Assembly: GCF_030145815.1 (NCBI RefSeq)
Contig: NZ_JAIXHL010000003.1
Span: 124,001 to 188,000 of the forward strand
Reading direction: 5' to 3'
Length of the DNA: 64,000 nucleotides
From: Sphingomonas sp.
GTDB taxonomy: Bacteria > Pseudomonadota > Alphaproteobacteria > Sphingomonadales > Sphingomonadaceae
Positions within the stretch are counted from its first letter, which is position 1. The number at the start of each line of letters is the position of its first letter. Below the pieces are notes generated by a model, which was not told the origin of the DNA, made no database searches, and worked only from the letters and a program-made list of their open reading frames with translations. The translations under genes were made by a program, and so were the position numbers. Shown here one piece after another: positions 1 through 9,920 of this stretch.

Positions 1-121
1 TTGTGCGGCTGACCGCCGAAGGGGTCAGGCCGAGGCGTCGGCCGGCTGCCGAGAAACTGCCCAGTTCGATCGTGGCGGCGAAGATTTCGAGGGATCGCGC
101 GCGATCGGCGCCATTGTCCAT
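1..121 (-). CDS. LysR-family transcriptional regulator, N-terminal fragment
   Basis: The first 40 codons of a gene that runs off the left edge of the window. Reading leftwards from ATG at 121 the protein begins MDNGADRARSLEIFAATIEL and continues GSFSAAGRRLGLTPSAVSRT. This is the winged helix-turn-helix start of a LysR regulator: the GSFSAAxRxLxxTPSAVSR stretch is the DNA-binding core of the family. It is divergent from the MFS exporter at 223, which is the usual LysR-target arrangement, so it probably controls that exporter. The effector domain is outside the window, so the ligand cannot be guessed. Confidence 0.85.
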   Translation of the reverse strand, partial: MDNGADRARSLEIFAATIELGSFSAAGRRLGLTPSAVSRT

Positions 122-187
122 CTTTGCGTTCAAATCAAAAATCATTTGCGCTTTTGGCCTCTAATCCGGGGGCGGACCGTCAGCCAT

Positions 188-201
188 CTATGCGCGCATA
201 G
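188..201. promoter_or_regulatory. 14-bp perfect palindrome between divergent lysR and MFS genes
   Basis: CTATGCGCGCATAG is an exact dyad lying 22 bp before the MFS start codon and 67 bp before the lysR start. LysR regulators bind short interrupted dyads between themselves and a divergent target, so this is the best operator candidate here. The spacing is T-N10-A rather than the classical T-N11-A, so the assignment is an inference. Confidence 0.4.
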
Positions 202-222
202 CAAATAGAGAAAGTTCTTGCG

Positions 223-1386
223 ATGAAGCTCAATCCCGGACTGCTGGCGCTCGCGGTCGGTGCCTTTGGCATCGGTGTTACCGAATTCGCGCCGATGGGC
301 CTTCTGCCGGTAATCGCCGACGATCTGGGGGTCTCGATCCCGGTCGCAGGGCTGTTGATCAGTGCCTATGCGATCGGTGTGATGCTGGGTGCGCCGCTGA
401 TGACGCTGACCACGGGGCGCGTACCGCGCCGCACGCTGCTGATTGCGCTCGCCGCCATCTTCACGCTCGGCAACGTCGTCGCCGCGCTGTCCGACAGCTA
501 TGGGATGCTACTCGCCGCGCGGATCGTCACCTCGCTCAACCATGGCGCGTTTTTCGGGGTCGGGTCGATCGTCGCGGCGAGCCTGGTTCCACCCCGCCAG
601 CAGGCTGGCGCAGTTGCGGCAATGTTCATGGGCCTGACGATCGCCAATGTGGTCGGCGTTCCCCTCGCGACGTGGGCGGGCGACGTTCTGGGCTGGCGTG
701 CGGTATTCTGGGGAATTGCGGCGCTAGGGGGTGCCACCATGGCTGCGCTGCGCCTGACCCTGCCGACGTTGCCCGCGCCGGCCCGCGGCAATGCCATGGC
801 CGAGCTGCGCGTCCTTGGACGCGCCCCGGTGCTCGGCGCGCTCGCGCTTACCGTTGTGGGGTCGAGCGCGATGTTCACCGTCTTCACCTATATCTCGCCG
901 ATCCTGCGCGAGGTTACGCAGGCATCGCTGGGCTTCGTCACCGCGATGCTGGTGACCTATGGGGTCGGATTGACGCTCGGTAACTGGCTTGGCGGCAGAT
1001 TTGCCGACCGTTCGGTCGACCGCACGCTGATCGTGACGCTCGCTGTGCTGACGCTCGTGCTGATCGCCTATGCGACGCTCATGCCATCGGCGATCGCCAG
1101 CGCTGTCCTGATCTTCCTGTGGGGCGTTGCGAGCTTCGCACTGGTCCCGCCGCTGCAGGTTCGGGTGATGAGCGCGGCCGCCGATGCACCCAGTCTCGCT
1201 TCGGCAATGAACATCGGCGCCTTCAATCTCGGCAACGCGCTCGGTGCAGCGCTGGGGGGCGGAGTGATCGCGCTCGGCCTTGGCTATCCGGCGGTCGCGC
1301 TGGCGGGAGCCGGCACCTCCGCGATTGGCCTCGCCGCGCTGCTGCTGTTGCGCGCGTCGGCGCGCGCGCAGACGTGCGCGGCGTGA
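223..1386 (+). CDS. MFS transporter, DHA1-type drug or sugar efflux permease
   Basis: A 387-residue polytopic membrane protein with about 12 hydrophobic segments. The N-terminus (FGIGVTEFAPMGLLPVIADD) and the first-loop segment around GRVPRR are typical of the YdhP/AraJ branch of the DHA1 drug:H+ antiporters. Length fits the family (about 390 residues). The start ATG follows a purine-rich GAGAAAG ribosome site. It is transcribed away from a LysR gene with a perfect palindrome between them, so it is probably inducible. The substrate cannot be read from the sequence. The following 155 bp up to the tRNA hold no gene, only a run of ten G after the stop codon. Confidence 0.85.
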   Translation: MKLNPGLLALAVGAFGIGVTEFAPMGLLPVIADDLGVSIPVAGLLISAYAIGVMLGAPLMTLTTGRVPRRTLLIALAAIFTLGNVVAALSDSYGMLLAARIVTSLNHGAFFGVGSIVAASLVPPRQQAGAVAAMFMGLTIANVVGVPLATWAGDVLGWRAVFWGIAALGGATMAALRLTLPTLPAPARGNAMAELRVLGRAPVLGALALTVVGSSAMFTVFTYISPILREVTQASLGFVTAMLVTYGVGLTLGNWLGGRFADRSVDRTLIVTLAVLTLVLIAYATLMPSAIASAVLIFLWGVASFALVPPLQVRVMSAAADAPSLASAMNIGAFNLGNALGAALGGGVIALGLGYPAVALAGAGTSAIGLAALLLLRASARAQTCAA

Positions 1387-1541
1387 TGCCGGGCGGGGGG
1401 GGGGTAGAGCTACCGCCTGAAAAGCAGGAGCTGAGCCAAATGGTCTCGAGGCATTGGCGAGCGGCGCTCGAGCAAGCCCTGTGACGTCAGAACGCGAAAA
1501 GCAGATCGCCTGTCAAACCGTCGACTTGTGAGAATAAAGGA

Positions 1542-1617
<76 letters not shown>

Positions 1618-1722
1618 ATTCCGGGCGGAGGGAAGGGCTGAACAGCCGCTTGCCGCGTTCGGGAGTGGCGCGGATAGCGGGGGCATCTGCGGAATGCAAC
1701 AGGCTTTTTGCGAAAAATGCAG

Positions 1723-2850
1723 TTACCAGCGCGCGGCCCTTGCGCTGTTGCGACTTTGGCGGTCGATGGCGAAGAGGATGCCGATCGCGAACATCACCGT
1801 CATCATCGACGACCCCCCATGGCTGACCAAGGGCAACGGGATTCCGGTCACTGGCGCCATGCCCATGACCATGAGCAGATTGATCGCGACGTAGAAGAAG
1901 ATGGTGGCAGAGATCGCGGCAGCGGTCAGCCGTTCGAACTTGCTGCTGGCGCGCGTGGCGACGCCGATCGCCCACAGGCACAGCGCGACGAACGCAGCGA
2001 TCAACGCGACGCCACCGACCAGCCCCAGTTCCTCAGCGATCAGCGCGAACACGAAATCGGTATGCCCTTCGGGCAGGTAGTTGAGGTGCACCTGAGTTCC
2101 ATTGAGGAACCCCTTGCCGAACAGGCCACCCGATCCGATCGCGATCTTTGACTGGGTGATGTGATAGCCGGCGCCCAGCGGATCCTGTTCGGGGTTGAGG
2201 AAGATCAGCACGCGTTTCTGCTGATATTCCTGCATCCCATAGTTGATCATCAGCGGGATCGCGACGGCCGCGGCCATGCCCCCTGCGATGAACAGCCGCA
2301 GCGGCACGCCGGCGAGGAACATCATCGCGCCGCCGCCAGCAATGATCATCATCGCGGTGCCCAGGTCGGGCTGGATCAGCACCAGCGCGGCCGGAACCAT
2401 GGTGATGACCACAGCCGGCCAGATCGCGCCAAACTTGCGCGTTTCGCCAGCGGGCAGCATTTCGTAGAAGCGCGCCAACGCCAGCACCAACGCCAACTTG
2501 GTCAGCTCCGATGGTTGAAGCCGCATGAAGCCGAGGTCGAGCCAGCTCTGCGCGCCTCCCGCGACATGGCCGATCAATTCGGTCAGGATGATCAGGACAA
2601 TGCAGATGCCGTAGATCGGAAAGGCAAGCTGGCGGTACCAGTCGACCGGCACGCGCGACATGGCCAGCGCGATCGCAAGGAAGACGGAAAAGCGCATGCC
2701 GTGGCTCAGCGCCCATGGGGTCAGGCTGCCGCCAGCCGCCGAATAGAGCATCGCCGTGCCGAACAGGCCGATCGCGGTGACCAGCAGCAGCGCGCCCCAG
2801 GGAAGGCGCAGCACGGGGGCTGGAACGAAGCCGGGGCCGATCGTGGTCAT
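1723..2850 (-). CDS. rodA: Rod shape-determining protein RodA, SEDS peptidoglycan glycosyltransferase
   Basis: RodA polymerises lipid II into glycan strands in the inner membrane as part of the elongasome, working with PBP2. The 375-residue protein has about ten membrane segments and the family signatures QPSELTKLAL, LIQPDLGTA and, near the C-terminus, GIPLPLVSHGGSS. The open frame extends upstream to 3618, but ATG at 2850 is chosen because it overlaps the stop of mrdA as ATGA and gives the normal RodA length. It is the last gene of mreBCD-mrdA-rodA. Confidence 0.96.
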   Translation of the reverse strand: MTTIGPGFVPAPVLRLPWGALLLVTAIGLFGTAMLYSAAGGSLTPWALSHGMRFSVFLAIALAMSRVPVDWYRQLAFPIYGICIVLIILTELIGHVAGGAQSWLDLGFMRLQPSELTKLALVLALARFYEMLPAGETRKFGAIWPAVVITMVPAALVLIQPDLGTAMMIIAGGGAMMFLAGVPLRLFIAGGMAAAVAIPLMINYGMQEYQQKRVLIFLNPEQDPLGAGYHITQSKIAIGSGGLFGKGFLNGTQVHLNYLPEGHTDFVFALIAEELGLVGGVALIAAFVALCLWAIGVATRASSKFERLTAAAISATIFFYVAINLLMVMGMAPVTGIPLPLVSHGGSSMMTVMFAIGILFAIDRQSRNSARAARW

Positions 2851-4892
2851 TGCGGGGTCTCGGCTGCTGGGGTCGCGCTCGCGGCCGGAGCGGGGGGCGG
2901 CGTGGCGGAGGGGGCAGGGGCCGGAGCGCCGGTCGCGGCGGGTGCCGCCGGAGTTGGGGACGCGACCGGATTGGGCACCGGCACGGGCGCGCGTTCGGCC
3001 CGCGGGGGCAGTCCCTGCGCGGTGCGGAACGCCGCTTCCTTCGCGGCCATGCGGGTGCGGATGTCGCCACCCCATCCGGCTTCGAGCACTGCGAGCGTGT
3101 CCATCGCCTTTTGCCGGTCGAACAGCCAGGTCAGCACGTCTTTGGCCACCGGAGCGGCGGCGCGCGCTCCGCCCATGCCATGCTCGATGACGACTGATGC
3201 GGCGTAACGCGGATTGTCGACCGGCGCGAAGCAGATGAACAGGCCGTGGTCGCGATATTTCCACTCGCCGCCCTGGCCGCGATTGCTGTCCATGATCCGG
3301 CGGACCTGCGCCGTTCCGGTCTTGCCGCCCATGCGGATTCCGTCGAGCTGCAACCGCGATGCACCCGCCGTGCCCGCGCCGTTCACCACTTCGTCCATCC
3401 CAGCGCGGACAATGGCGAGATGCTCTTCGGGAAACTCCAGCCGCAGCGGTGGCTTGGGCTTGTCGATAATGAGCGAGGGGAGCAGCGCCCGGCTCGACGC
3501 GATCCGCGCGGTGGCGACCGCGAGCTGGAACGGGCTGACCAGCACATAGCCCTGGCCGATCGACGCGTTGAGCGTGTCGGCCTGGGTCCATTCCTGCTTG
3601 AACCGGCGCATCTTCCACGCCGTGTCGGGGACGGTGCCATAACGCTGTGAAGGCAGGGGCAGGTCGAACTCGGCGCCGAAGCCGAGCTTGCGCGCGGCGG
3701 CGGCGATCGGATCGATCCCGATCTCACGCCCGAGCGTGTAGAAATAGGTGTTGCAGCTGCGGGCGATCGCCGTGTGCATCGTCATCGGGCCATGGCGGCC
3801 GAGGCAGCCGAAGCGGCGATTGCCGAGCGTGTAGCCGCCATTGCAGTACACGACGCGCTTGGGATCGATACCGGCGCCCAGGATCGCCAGCGCGGTCGCG
3901 GGCTTGAACGTCGATCCCGGTGGATACAGGCCCTGAAGCGTCTTGTTCATCAGCGGGAGATGATCGTCATCCGAGAGCATCTTCCATTCGGTGCGGCTGA
4001 TCCCGTCCGAAAAGGCGTTGGGATCGTAGCATGGCATCGATACCATCGCGAGGATGTCGCCATTGGTGAGGTCGAACACCGTGACCGACCCGGATTCATT
4101 GCCCAGCCGGCGCGCGGTATACTCTTGCAGCCCGGCGTCGATCGTCAGCCGCGCAGTCTTGCCCGGCGTGTCCGGCCGGGTTTCGAGCTCACGGACCAGC
4201 TTGCCGCGCGCGGTCACCTCCGACCGCTTGGCGCCGGGGGTGCCGCGCAAGCTGCCCTCCAGCATCTTTTCCAGCCCGTCCTTGCCGAGCTTGAACCCGG
4301 GGGTCAGCAGCAAGGGGTCCTTGGTCTCCTTGAACTGTTCGGCCGAGGCCGTGCCGACATAGCCGATCAGATGGCCGACCGCGGCACCAGCGGGATAGTT
4401 ACGCGCAAAGCCGCGCGTGGGCGCGACGCCCGGCAGTTCGGGCAGGCGCACGCTGACCGCAGCATAGCGCTCCCAGTCGAGATTCTCGGCGACCTGAACC
4501 GGCTGGAACCCCGCCGCGCCCTTCAGGTCATCCTCGATCCGCGCTATGTCTTCGGCCGTGAGGCGCAGGATTTGCTTGAGCGCGGTCAGCACCTGGCCCT
4601 TGTTCTCGAGCCGGTCGGGGATGATGTCGACGCGAAAATCGGTGCGGTTGTTGGCGATCGGCACCCCGCGCCGGTCGACGATCCACCCGCGCCGCGGCGG
4701 CGTCAGCGTCAGGTTGACGCGGTTGCTCTCCGATAACAGCTTGTATTTGTCGTTTTCATAGACCGAGAGCCAGGTCATCCGCCCGGCCAGCACCAGCCCA
4801 AGGCTGGCCTGTATACCGCCGAGCAGCATCGCGCGGCGCGAAAAGCTGTAATTCTGCTGCCCTTCGCTGATCATACGCACTGGGCCGTTCAT
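2847..4892 (-). CDS. mrdA: Penicillin-binding protein 2 (elongation-specific transpeptidase)
   Basis: A class B PBP of 681 residues that crosslinks peptidoglycan during side-wall growth. One membrane anchor lies near residues 20-45. The PBP dimer domain follows, then the transpeptidase domain with the active-site box PGSTFKP (Ser about residue 327), SCN about residue 378 and GGKTGTAQ about residue 522. The C-terminus is an unusual tail of about 60 residues rich in Pro and Ala (PVPNPVASPTPAAPAATG), not needed for catalysis in the family. The start is the ATG overlapping the mreD stop (ATGA); the frame itself continues further upstream inside mreD. Confidence 0.96.
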   Translation of the reverse strand: MNGPVRMISEGQQNYSFSRRAMLLGGIQASLGLVLAGRMTWLSVYENDKYKLLSESNRVNLTLTPPRRGWIVDRRGVPIANNRTDFRVDIIPDRLENKGQVLTALKQILRLTAEDIARIEDDLKGAAGFQPVQVAENLDWERYAAVSVRLPELPGVAPTRGFARNYPAGAAVGHLIGYVGTASAEQFKETKDPLLLTPGFKLGKDGLEKMLEGSLRGTPGAKRSEVTARGKLVRELETRPDTPGKTARLTIDAGLQEYTARRLGNESGSVTVFDLTNGDILAMVSMPCYDPNAFSDGISRTEWKMLSDDDHLPLMNKTLQGLYPPGSTFKPATALAILGAGIDPKRVVYCNGGYTLGNRRFGCLGRHGPMTMHTAIARSCNTYFYTLGREIGIDPIAAAARKLGFGAEFDLPLPSQRYGTVPDTAWKMRRFKQEWTQADTLNASIGQGYVLVSPFQLAVATARIASSRALLPSLIIDKPKPPLRLEFPEEHLAIVRAGMDEVVNGAGTAGASRLQLDGIRMGGKTGTAQVRRIMDSNRGQGGEWKYRDHGLFICFAPVDNPRYAASVVIEHGMGGARAAAPVAKDVLTWLFDRQKAMDTLAVLEAGWGGDIRTRMAAKEAAFRTAQGLPPRAERAPVPVPNPVASPTPAAPAATGAPAPAPSATPPPAPAASATPAAETPQ

Positions 4893-5401
4893 TGCCACTT
4901 CCTGCGCTGATCGAGGCGGGAGACGAGGCGCGACAGCACCGGAAACAGCGCAATCGAGATTAGGATCTGAATCAGCAGCACAGTATCGACATGGGCATTC
5001 AGCGGGGTCGCGACCAGGCGTCCGCCGATCAGGCAGAACCCGATCGCACCGGCCGCGAGCAACCAGTCCTGCAAAAAGTCGCGCCACACAATCCGCGTGT
5101 CGAGCACATCGATCGCGATGAACGCGACGGTCCAGAAAAACATCGCATTGCCGAGCGGCTGGCCGCTGACCATGTCATCGACGAAGCCGAGCAGCAGCGG
5201 TGCCCACGGCTTGAGCAGATCGGGCCGGTGCAATCGCCACGCCAGCAGCATCATCAGACCAAAGGGCGGCAGCAGCGGCACCGATGCCTTGAACGGGATC
5301 AACGTGATCAGCGACGCCAGTATGATCGACAGCGGGGCAAGCCAGCGCGCGCGCTGTGACACATTGGGCTGGCCCAGGCCCGCAAAGCGCGTGCCGGTCA
5401 C
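4889..5401 (-). CDS. mreD: Rod shape-determining protein MreD
   Basis: A small integral membrane protein (170 residues, about five hydrophobic segments) that links MreC and MreB to the elongasome. Sequence is poorly conserved in this family. The call rests on position between mreC and mrdA, length, hydropathy and the segment LLLGFVDDMVSGQPLG, which matches the conserved GxxxDxxxGxxLG pattern. It starts with GTG overlapping the mreC stop (GTGA) and ends overlapping the mrdA start (ATGA). Confidence 0.9.
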   Translation of the reverse strand: MTGTRFAGLGQPNVSQRARWLAPLSIILASLITLIPFKASVPLLPPFGLMMLLAWRLHRPDLLKPWAPLLLGFVDDMVSGQPLGNAMFFWTVAFIAIDVLDTRIVWRDFLQDWLLAAGAIGFCLIGGRLVATPLNAHVDTVLLIQILISIALFPVLSRLVSRLDQRRKWQ

Positions 5402-6279
5402 CGCGGTGCCTTGTCCGGAGCTGAAACTTCCGCGGCTTCAGGAAAGAACGCCCGCTGAACCAGCGCATAGTCGAGCATGTCTGGGCTTGCGGTTGGTCGC
5501 GCCTTGGCGGTGTCGCGGGCGCGCTCCTGCGTCACTGCGACGGCGATGTTAGGCGGGAACAACCCGCCCGTGCCGGACGTGACGAACGTATCGCCCGGCT
5601 CGAACAGGATCTGCGCGACACTGGCCGAGCGGATTTCAAGCAGGCCATCGCCGCGCCCGGCCGCGATGGCGGGGAGGCCGTCGCGGACGCGGCGCACCGG
5701 GACAACGCTTTCGGGATCGAGCACGAGCAGAATGCGCGCCGTGTTGGGGCTGACTTCCACGACCCGACCGATCAGGCCGTCCGGACCGCGCACCGGCTGG
5801 CCGGTGCGCACGCCCTGCCAACTGCCGGCATTGAGCGTGGCGAAGCGCCGCGTGCTCGATCCGCTGGCATAGACGATACGGGCCGCAACCACCGGGTCGG
5901 CCACGCGGTCGCGCAGTTTGAGCAGCGCGCGCAACCGGCGATTGTCGCGCGTGACCACGCGGGCATGCTCGACCAGCGTCTTGTTCGCTTCCAGCTCTGC
6001 CTTCAGCCGGGCATTTTCCTCGCGCACGCCCCAGAAACTGCCGATCCAGGCCGGCGCGCCGGAAACCCCGCGCCGCGTCCAGTCCGCGCCGGATGCAATC
6101 GGGGTGACCAGCTCGGCAAACGCTCCGCGCACCACGGCATAGGCGGGCGGGTTCAGGGTCGAGAGCAACAGCAGAGCAACCGCGATCAGCGCACCGCCGA
6201 CCGCGACAACATAACCCAAGAACAGTCCATACTGCGCCCGTCGCGAAAAGCCGGAGCGCCGGTTATGTGGCGGCGCCAT
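5398..6279 (-). CDS. mreC: Rod shape-determining protein MreC
   Basis: A bitopic protein of 293 residues whose periplasmic part scaffolds PBP2 and RodA. A membrane anchor lies around residues 17-42, followed by a coiled coil with VREENARLKAELEANK, then the beta-rich core (VRTGQPVRGPDGLIGRVVEV, TSGTGGLFPPNIAVAVT). The C-terminal tail is short and hydrophilic. The gene starts 13 bp after mreB and is translationally coupled to mreD. Confidence 0.95.
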   Translation of the reverse strand: MAPPHNRRSGFSRRAQYGLFLGYVVAVGGALIAVALLLLSTLNPPAYAVVRGAFAELVTPIASGADWTRRGVSGAPAWIGSFWGVREENARLKAELEANKTLVEHARVVTRDNRRLRALLKLRDRVADPVVAARIVYASGSSTRRFATLNAGSWQGVRTGQPVRGPDGLIGRVVEVSPNTARILLVLDPESVVPVRRVRDGLPAIAAGRGDGLLEIRSASVAQILFEPGDTFVTSGTGGLFPPNIAVAVTQERARDTAKARPTASPDMLDYALVQRAFFPEAAEVSAPDKAPR

Positions 6280-6292
6280 AGCCCCCGCTTCC

Positions 6293-7351
<1,059 letters not shown>

Positions 7352-7503
7352 TCACGGCCGCCCGGGGCCGCAGGTTCGCACTGAAAAACCATACCTTGAC
7401 CCGTTTCGGTCGGATCGACTCCGGGCGGGAGAAAATCTGGGGCCGAAGGAAATCTGGCGGATACGGGTCGCGGGATGGCGCCGCTTGGGCTACACCGGCT
7501 TGC

Positions 7504-9318
7504 ATGTCAATACGACGCTTGCCGGAGCATCTTGTCAACCGGATAGCCGCGGGTGAGGTGGTGGAACGCCCCGCCAGCGCGCTCAAGGAACTCGTGGAAA
7601 ACGCTGTCGATTCGGGGGCGACCCGGATCACCGTCCGGCTGGGCGGCGGCGGGATCGACCTGATCGAGGTCACCGACGACGGATGCGGCATGACTCCCGC
7701 CGAAATGGCGCTCGCGCTGGAGCGGCATGCGACGTCGAAATTGCCCGATGACGCGATTGATGCCGTCACGACACTGGGTTTTCGGGGCGAGGCGTTGCCG
7801 TCGATTGCCAGCGTGTCGCGCTTTACGGTCGAGAGCCGCCCGCGCGGGGCCGATGGCTGGTCGCGGACAGTGGACAATGGCTCCCTGGCGGCGGAGGGAC
7901 CGGCGGCGTTGCCTCCGGGAACGCGGGTGCGGGTCGAAGGGCTGTTCGAGAAGGTGCCGGCGCGGCGCAAATTCCTGCGCTCGACCCGGTCGGAATATGC
8001 TGCGTGCCTCGACGTGGTGAAGCGCCTCGCCATGGCGCGGCCCGAGATCGGCTTTTCGGTCGAGCATGACGGGCGGCGCGTGCTGAGCGTGCAGGAGGGG
8101 ATGGACCGGATCGCGCGCGTCGCTGCGCTGACCGACCGCGACCTTGCCGCCAACAGCGTCGGCATCGATTTCGAGCGCGAGGGAATATTGCTGGGCGGCG
8201 TTGCCGGATTGCCGACCTTCAACCGGGGCGTGGCGGATCACCAATATCTGTTCGTCAACGGGCGCCCGGTCAAGGATCGCCTGCTGACCGGCGCGGTGCG
8301 CGGCGCCTATGCCGAAATGCTGGCGCGCGACCGGCATCCGGTGGTGGCGCTGTTCCTCGACGTGCCACCCGATCAGGTCGATGTGAACGTCCATCCGGCG
8401 AAGACCGAGGTGCGCTTCCGCGATCCGCAACTGGCGCGCGGGCTGATCGTCAGCGGGCTGCGGCGGGCGCTGGACGGGGCAGGGCATCGCAGCGTGCAGC
8501 GGCCCGATGCGGCGGTGATGGGGTTGTGGACGTCGGAGCCGACATCGTCCGATCAGAGCCCTTCACGTCAACCCAGCGAAAGCTGGGGTCTCCCCTGGGG
8601 AAGCGATGCCAGCAGTCTTGGGAAGACCCCAGCTTTCGCTGGGGTGACGGCTTTGAATGACCGGCGCCCGACCTTCATCGCCCCACCACCCCAAGCCCGG
8701 GCCGAACCCGCCGCCGAGCCGGTCCCTGCCGCGATCAGCTACCCGCTGGGCGTCGCGCGGGGCCAGGTGGCGCGCACCTATATCGTCGCTGAGGCGGAGG
8801 ATGGGCTGGTGCTGGTCGACCAGCATGCTGCGCACGAGCGTCTCGTCCTCGAACGCATGCGCCGCGCGGTAAGCAGTGGCGGGGTGGCAAGCCAGGCCTT
8901 GCTGCTGCCCGAAGTGGTCGAGCTGGACGAACCGGCGTGCGACCGGCTGGAAGCCCGCGCGGGCGAGCTGGCCGAGTTCGGGCTGGAGCTGGAACGCTTC
9001 GGCCCGCGTGCGATGCTCGTCCGCGCCACCCCGGCGCTGCTGGGCAAAGGGGATGTGATTGCGCTCGTCACCGACATCGCGGACGAACTGGCCGCATTCG
9101 ACCAGGCGCTGAGCCTCAAGGAAAAGCTCGACCATGTCGCCGCGACGATGGCGTGCCACGGATCGGTCCGCGCGGGCCGCGTCCTCTCGGTCGCCGAGAT
9201 GAACGCGCTGCTCCGCGAGATGGAGGTCACGCCGCACTCGGGCCAGTGCAACCACGGCCGCCCGACTTGGGTGAAATTGGCGCACGGCGACATCGAGAAG
9301 CTGTTCGGGCGGAAGTGA
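7504..9318 (+). CDS. mutL: DNA mismatch repair protein MutL (endonuclease type)
   Basis: MutL of 604 residues couples mismatch recognition by MutS to strand nicking. The N-terminal GHKL ATPase shows ELVENAVDSGAT, DDGCGMT and GFRGEALPSIAS. The C-terminal domain has the endonuclease motif DQHA-x2-E-x4-E (DQHAAHERLVLE) and C-N-H-G-R-P near the end, so it should nick DNA itself, as in organisms lacking MutH. ATG 7504 is chosen because MSIRRLPEHLVNRIAAGEVV is the canonical start; the frame is open a further 36 codons upstream. The flexible linker (about residues 355-382) is encoded by a palindromic repeat, described separately. Confidence 0.97.
   Translation: MSIRRLPEHLVNRIAAGEVVERPASALKELVENAVDSGATRITVRLGGGGIDLIEVTDDGCGMTPAEMALALERHATSKLPDDAIDAVTTLGFRGEALPSIASVSRFTVESRPRGADGWSRTVDNGSLAAEGPAALPPGTRVRVEGLFEKVPARRKFLRSTRSEYAACLDVVKRLAMARPEIGFSVEHDGRRVLSVQEGMDRIARVAALTDRDLAANSVGIDFEREGILLGGVAGLPTFNRGVADHQYLFVNGRPVKDRLLTGAVRGAYAEMLARDRHPVVALFLDVPPDQVDVNVHPAKTEVRFRDPQLARGLIVSGLRRALDGAGHRSVQRPDAAVMGLWTSEPTSSDQSPSRQPSESWGLPWGSDASSLGKTPAFAGVTALNDRRPTFIAPPPQARAEPAAEPVPAAISYPLGVARGQVARTYIVAEAEDGLVLVDQHAAHERLVLERMRRAVSSGGVASQALLLPEVVELDEPACDRLEARAGELAEFGLELERFGPRAMLVRATPALLGKGDVIALVTDIADELAAFDQALSLKEKLDHVAATMACHGSVRAGRVLSVAEMNALLREMEVTPHSGQCNHGRPTWVKLAHGDIEKLFGRK
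8567..8648. repeat. Palindromic repeat element inside mutL coding sequence
   Basis: Two 25-bp arms, 8567-8591 and 8624-8648, are inverted copies with one mismatch (core CCCAGCGAAAGCTGGGGTCT) around a 32-bp loop. The same GTCA...CCnGCGAAnGCnGG design occurs between genes at 19503 and 34344. Here it is read in frame as QPSESWGLP...KTPAFAGVT, in the variable linker of MutL, without breaking the gene. Confidence 0.85.
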
Positions 9319-9665
9319 TGCGCGACCTGTATCTGAAAGTCCGGAACCTTGTTGACGGCGATATTAAGGCCAATAGCCGACCCGCGTCGCCGTTCTTGGG
9401 CCTTCTGGTCGTCACGCCGCCTTTGGTCGGCGGGCTGCCATTTTCAGGATTTTTCGCGATCTCCCTCTGGATAGCTTTGATCGCCATTGCAGTGGTTTGG
9501 ACGGGTTTTGCTTGGTGGCGCGGGGTGAGAATCCTGCGAGCGTCGGTGCTTCGTGGAGATCGGGACTATGACCGGCGCATCAAGTACGGACTTCCGCCGG
9601 AATATGTTGCAACCGAAAGCGCTACAGCCAGTCAGCGTCGCCGGACGCGCGCGCGTCGAAAATGA
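9318..9665 (+). CDS. Small membrane protein of unknown function
   Basis: A 115-residue protein whose ATG overlaps the mutL stop codon (TGATG), so it is probably translated with mutL. Two hydrophobic stretches are visible, FLGLLVVTPPLVGGLPFSGF and SLWIALIAIAVVWTGFAWW, followed by a basic tail (SQRRRTRARRK). This suggests an inner-membrane protein with its C-terminus in the cytoplasm. I do not recognise the family. The link to mismatch repair is positional only. Confidence 0.6.
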   Translation: MRDLYLKVRNLVDGDIKANSRPASPFLGLLVVTPPLVGGLPFSGFFAISLWIALIAIAVVWTGFAWWRGVRILRASVLRGDRDYDRRIKYGLPPEYVATESATASQRRRTRARRK

Positions 9666-9748
9666 CAACGCGGTCAGGTTCCAACCCATGCAACCTTCCC
9701 CGTCACTACGCATTGTTAACCCTGAACGACGCTTCAGGTAGAACACAC

Positions 9749-9826
9749 ATGGGTAAGTTGATGTCGGTGGCCTTGGCCGCCATTCCGCTGGTTGCGGTGC
9801 TGGGTGCGATGGTGGTCGCGCCGTAA
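9749..9826 (+). CDS. Possible 25-residue hydrophobic peptide
   Basis: The reading frame MGKLMSVALAAIPLVAVLGA plus MVVAP is a single hydrophobic helix with one charged residue. It has a plausible ribosome site, AGGTAG, seven bases before ATG, and is followed closely by a strong bidirectional terminator. It could be a real membrane micropeptide or chance. No family is recognised. Confidence 0.35.
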   Translation: MGKLMSVALAAIPLVAVLGAMVVAP

Positions 9827-9858
9827 CCCACAGGTTTCGCTCCCAAGCGAAAAAAAGA

Positions 9859-9887
9859 GGCCGCCCGGACTTCGTGTCCGGGCGGCC
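9859..9887. terminator. Bidirectional intrinsic terminator downstream of rplI
   Basis: A 12-bp perfect GC-rich stem, GGCCGCCCGGAC paired with GTCCGGGCGGCC, has a 5-nt loop. It is flanked by an A-rich run on the left (T-run for minus-strand transcripts) and by TTCTCTTTGTTT on the right. It can end the rpsF-rpsR-rplI transcript and anything entering from mutL. Confidence 0.85.
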
Positions 9888-9920
9888 TTCTCTTTGTTTG
9901 GGCCGGAAGCGGCGAGGGGG

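Noticed and set aside
1391-1405. A run of ten G after the MFS gene, as a possible phase-variation tract
   Set aside because: It lies after the stop codon and is not in a promoter or coding sequence, so slippage would have no clear effect.
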